From: UBA2277 sp035477615
GTDB taxonomy: Bacteria; Patescibacteriota; Microgenomatia; UBA1400; MFAQ01
DNA length: 6,306 nucleotides
Reading direction: 5' to 3'
Assembly (NCBI GenBank): GCA_035477615.1
Contig: DATIKJ010000035.1
Coordinates: forward strand, 1-6,306
Part shown: piece after piece, positions 5,140 through 6,306 of the stretch
Layout of the letters: each line of letters opens with the position of its first letter
Numbering within the stretch: the first letter of the stretch is position 1
The notes under the pieces: model-generated
Databases searched by the model: none
Seen by the model: only the letters and a program-made list of their open reading frames with translations
What the model was told of the DNA's origin: nothing
Made by a program: the position numbers and the translations under genes

Positions 5140-5517
5140 ATGTCCGAGAAAGTAACCAAACTCGTCGACCAAGTCAGTGAACTCTCCGTTTTGGAGGTTG
5201 CTGAATTAGTCAAAGCATTAGAAGAAAAATTCGGCGTTACCGCCGCTCCAGTCGCTGTTGCCGGCGTTGCCGCTGCTGCATCCGCTGCTCCTGAAGAGGA
5301 AAAAACCGAGTTCGATGTCGTTATCGCCGATGCCGGTGCTAACAAAATTGGTGTTATCAAAGCCGTTCGTGAGATCAAATCCGATTTAGGCTTGGTGGAA
5401 GCCAAAAACCTAGTCGAAAAGACTCCCGCTCTCGTCCTTGAAGGTGCCAAAAAAGAAGACGCCGATGCCGCTAAGAAGAAACTCGAAGAGGCCGGTGCCA
5501 AAGTTGAATTAAAGTAA
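5140..5517 (+). CDS. rplL: 50S ribosomal protein L7/L12
   Basis: L12 forms the flexible stalk dimers that recruit and stimulate EF-G, EF-Tu, IF2 and release factors. It has 125 residues, typical length. Domains: N-terminal dimerisation and L10-binding helices (about 1-33, with LSVLEVAELVKALEEKFGV at 15-33); an Ala/Val/Pro-rich hinge (34-55); and the C-terminal factor-binding domain (56-125), with NKIGVIKAVREI (68-79), GLVEAKNLVEKTP (84-96) and the LEEAGAKVELK tail. The conserved lysines and Val/Arg of the factor-contact face (K69, K74, V76, R77) are present. ATG 5140 gives the usual N-terminus; it is preceded by only A/T-rich sequence and no Shine-Dalgarno site. It follows rplJ after an unusually long, structured 163-base gap and ends at a bidirectional terminator, so rpoB is not in this transcript. 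Confidence 0.97.
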   Translation: MSEKVTKLVDQVSELSVLEVAELVKALEEKFGVTAAPVAVAGVAAAASAAPEEEKTEFDVVIADAGANKIGVIKAVREIKSDLGLVEAKNLVEKTPALVLEGAKKEDADAAKKKLEEAGAKVELK

Positions 5518-5535
5518 TTTTAATTTGAACTAAAG

Positions 5536-5562
5536 AAAAACCCGCCATTCGGCGGGTTTTTT
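5536..5562 (+). terminator. Bidirectional intrinsic terminator of rplJ-rplL and the convergent gene
   Basis: CCCGCC (5541-5546) / GGCGGG (5551-5556) around ATTC is flanked by AAAAA on the left and TTTTTT on the right. It therefore works for rplL on the plus strand and for the 5591-5905 gene on the minus strand. Confidence 0.93.
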
Positions 5563-5590
5563 GTACCTAATTTACATTTGGCAAATTAAT

Positions 5591-5905
5591 CTATAATCCA
5601 ATGTTTAATCGCCTTTCAATTACTTCAACTCTGTCACGCAAATCTAAATACTCTGTATCAAAAAAACTTACGATTGTTTTTTGATCTTTCCTGATCTCCA
5701 CAATATCTTTCTTTATTGGAACCAACTCACCCTTGATACCTGCGATATCTTTCTTCATTGGTTCTAGCTCCTGTTTTACTCCAACAACCTCACTCTTAAT
5801 ACCTGAAATGTCTTTCTTTACGGGTTCCAATTCACGTTTAAACTCCTCACCAATCCTCTTAGTAAATAAAATATCAATCTTTTTTAAATCCCGTTCCGTC
5901 AACAT
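5591..5905 (-). CDS. Small coiled-coil protein of unknown function
   Basis: From ATG 5905 the protein has 104 residues, beginning MLTERDLKKI, a start I associate with small coiled-coil proteins of candidate-phylum bacteria. The middle is a long coiled coil built of in-register repeats: ELEPVKKDISGIK (25-37), ELEPMKKDIAGIK (46-58), ELVPIKKDIVEIR (60-72). They are offset by 21 and 14 residues, whole heptads. The C-terminus (84-104) is a further charged helix. The frame stays open upstream to a TTG at 6046 and would add up to 47 residues, including a hydrophobic segment starting at ATG 5983 (MYLAFLVGAFFFGL), so a membrane-anchored form cannot be excluded. I prefer 5905 because an extended -10 box ends six bases before it. 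No Shine-Dalgarno site is seen at any candidate start. It converges on rplL and shares its terminator. Confidence 0.75.
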   Translation of the reverse strand: MLTERDLKKIDILFTKRIGEEFKRELEPVKKDISGIKSEVVGVKQELEPMKKDIAGIKGELVPIKKDIVEIRKDQKTIVSFFDTEYLDLRDRVEVIERRLNIGL

Positions 5906-5911
5906 AACTAA

Positions 5912-5920
5912 AATATACCA
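5912..5920 (-). promoter_or_regulatory. Extended -10, leaderless geometry, for the 5591-5905 gene
   Basis: Minus-strand TGG-TATATT (hexamer 5912-5917, five of six consensus bases) is followed by six bases and then ATG 5905. No convincing -35 is seen, as is usual for extended -10 promoters. The same -10-to-ATG distance occurs before the 967-1647 gene. Confidence 0.5.
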
Positions 5921-6082
5921 TTTAAATAAAAAAGTTCTCATCAATCCAAAGAAAAATGCCCCAACCAAGAAAGCTAAATACATATTCTTAACTCGCCTCA
6001 TTAAAACTTTAATCCAAAACATAAAAAGGTTTCTAATATAGCTCAAAGTGCGTTACATCGGCGATATCTTTATCCACCTACA

Positions 6083-6100
6083 AATTTTTCGATAAAAATT
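6083..6100. repeat. A/T-rich inverted repeat upstream of the helix-turn-helix gene
   Basis: AATTTTT (6083-6089), CGAT, AAAAATT (6094-6100) form a perfect 7-bp dyad 14 bases upstream of the TTGACG -35. It could be an UP-like element or protein site; no T-run or GC stem supports a terminator. Confidence 0.4.
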
Positions 6101-6114
6101 ATAAATACTCCCCC

Positions 6115-6143
6115 TTGACGTTACTAAAACAATCTGATAATTT
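6115..6143 (+). promoter_or_regulatory. Promoter of the helix-turn-helix gene
   Basis: -35 TTGACG (6115-6120). The -10 is either GATAAT (6136-6141, 15-base spacer, five of six consensus bases) or TAATTT (6138-6143, 17-base spacer). Either places the start within about 8 bases of ATG 6155, an almost leaderless mRNA with no Shine-Dalgarno site. Confidence 0.6.
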
Positions 6144-6153
6144 GTATATCAGA
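6133..6153. promoter_or_regulatory. Candidate operator: 7-bp dyad over the -10 and start region
   Basis: TCTGATA (6133-6139) and TATCAGA (6147-6153) form a perfect inverted repeat with a 7-base spacer. It covers the -10 box and ends one base before the ATG of a helix-turn-helix gene. A bound protein would block transcription start; autorepression is inferred. Confidence 0.5.
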
Positions 6154-6154
6154 C

Positions 6155-6306
6155 ATGGACAACCAAGACCAAACCCCAATCGTTAAACCAGCCAAGAGAG
6201 AAATAAATCTCAACAACTTACCTGACCTACTCACCGTGTCTGAAGTCGCCGAAGTCCTCCGTGTCTCCACCCTCACCATCAAACGCTGGGGCAAACGCGG
6301 CAAACT
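6155..6306 (+). CDS. Helix-turn-helix DNA-binding protein, N-terminal 50 residues (cut by window edge)
   Basis: The frame is open from ATG 6155 to the right edge. After a polar N-terminus (1-24), residues 26-50 read LTVSEVAEVLRVSTLTIKRW and then GKRGK. This is the compact MerR/excisionase-type helix-turn-helix (HTH_17 style): LTVxEvAe.L.VS helix-turn, a recognition helix with T41, K43, R44 and W45, and the GK.GK wing start. Such domains begin phage excisionases, small transcription regulators and IS607-type serine recombinases. The truncated protein cannot be assigned to one of these, although IS607 recombinases usually begin closer to the helix. Codon use (many C-ending codons) resembles rplJ and rplL. 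The dyad just upstream suggests it may control itself. Confidence 0.8.
   Translation, partial: MDNQDQTPIVKPAKREINLNNLPDLLTVSEVAEVLRVSTLTIKRWGKRGK

Noticed and set aside
5906..6046. Extension of the coiled-coil gene to a TTG start
   Set aside because: No ribosome site, and a better-supported start lies at 5905. Kept only as an alternative because the hydrophobic segment could be real.

Overview
The window looks like a chromosomal segment of a Candidate Phyla Radiation (Patescibacteria) bacterium, probably of the Microgenomates type. This is inferred from style, not from a phylogenetic marker I could place. The signs are small proteins, leaderless or Shine-Dalgarno-free starts next to genes with strong Shine-Dalgarno sites, Pro/Thr-rich lipoproteins, a small MLTERDL-type coiled-coil protein, and an isolated rplJ-rplL pair that ends in its own terminator. 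Eight complete and two edge-truncated protein genes are supported.

Region 1-4250 is a minus-strand block of exported proteins. In transcription order it holds: a small two-lobed winged-helix-like protein (3856-4224); a lipoprotein (3306-3713); a probable Tat-exported protein (2670-3209); a larger Pro/Thr-linker lipoprotein (1717-2559); a membrane-anchored protein (967-1647); and, overlapping it by ATGA, a large multi-domain surface protein running off the left edge (1-970). That last gene is easy to miss because its stop lies outside the window; it is open for 323 codons. Three of these proteins (1-970, 2670-3209, 3306-3713) share an unrecognised domain of about 93-105 residues with a C-x3-C start, an LG[ED][IL]Y centre and an AGYYxAPxGxWY end. 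It is exported by three different routes: Sec signal, Tat signal and lipoprotein. Most of these genes have a readable promoter and terminator of their own.

Region 4260-5562 is the ribosomal stalk operon. Divergent promoters serve the winged-helix-like gene (minus) and rplJ (plus). The rplJ leader folds like the L10-binding part of 23S rRNA (helix 42) and overlaps a possible intrinsic terminator, which suggests L10 autoregulation. rplJ and rplL are separated by 163 bases of strongly structured RNA followed by an A/T-rich run into the rplL start. A bidirectional terminator closes the operon.

Region 5563-6306 holds a convergent minus-strand coiled-coil gene with a leaderless-type promoter and, at the right edge, the start of a plus-strand helix-turn-helix gene. 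A 7-bp dyad lies between that gene's promoter and its start, a plausible self-regulation site. No tRNA, rRNA, CRISPR array or insertion sequence was seen.
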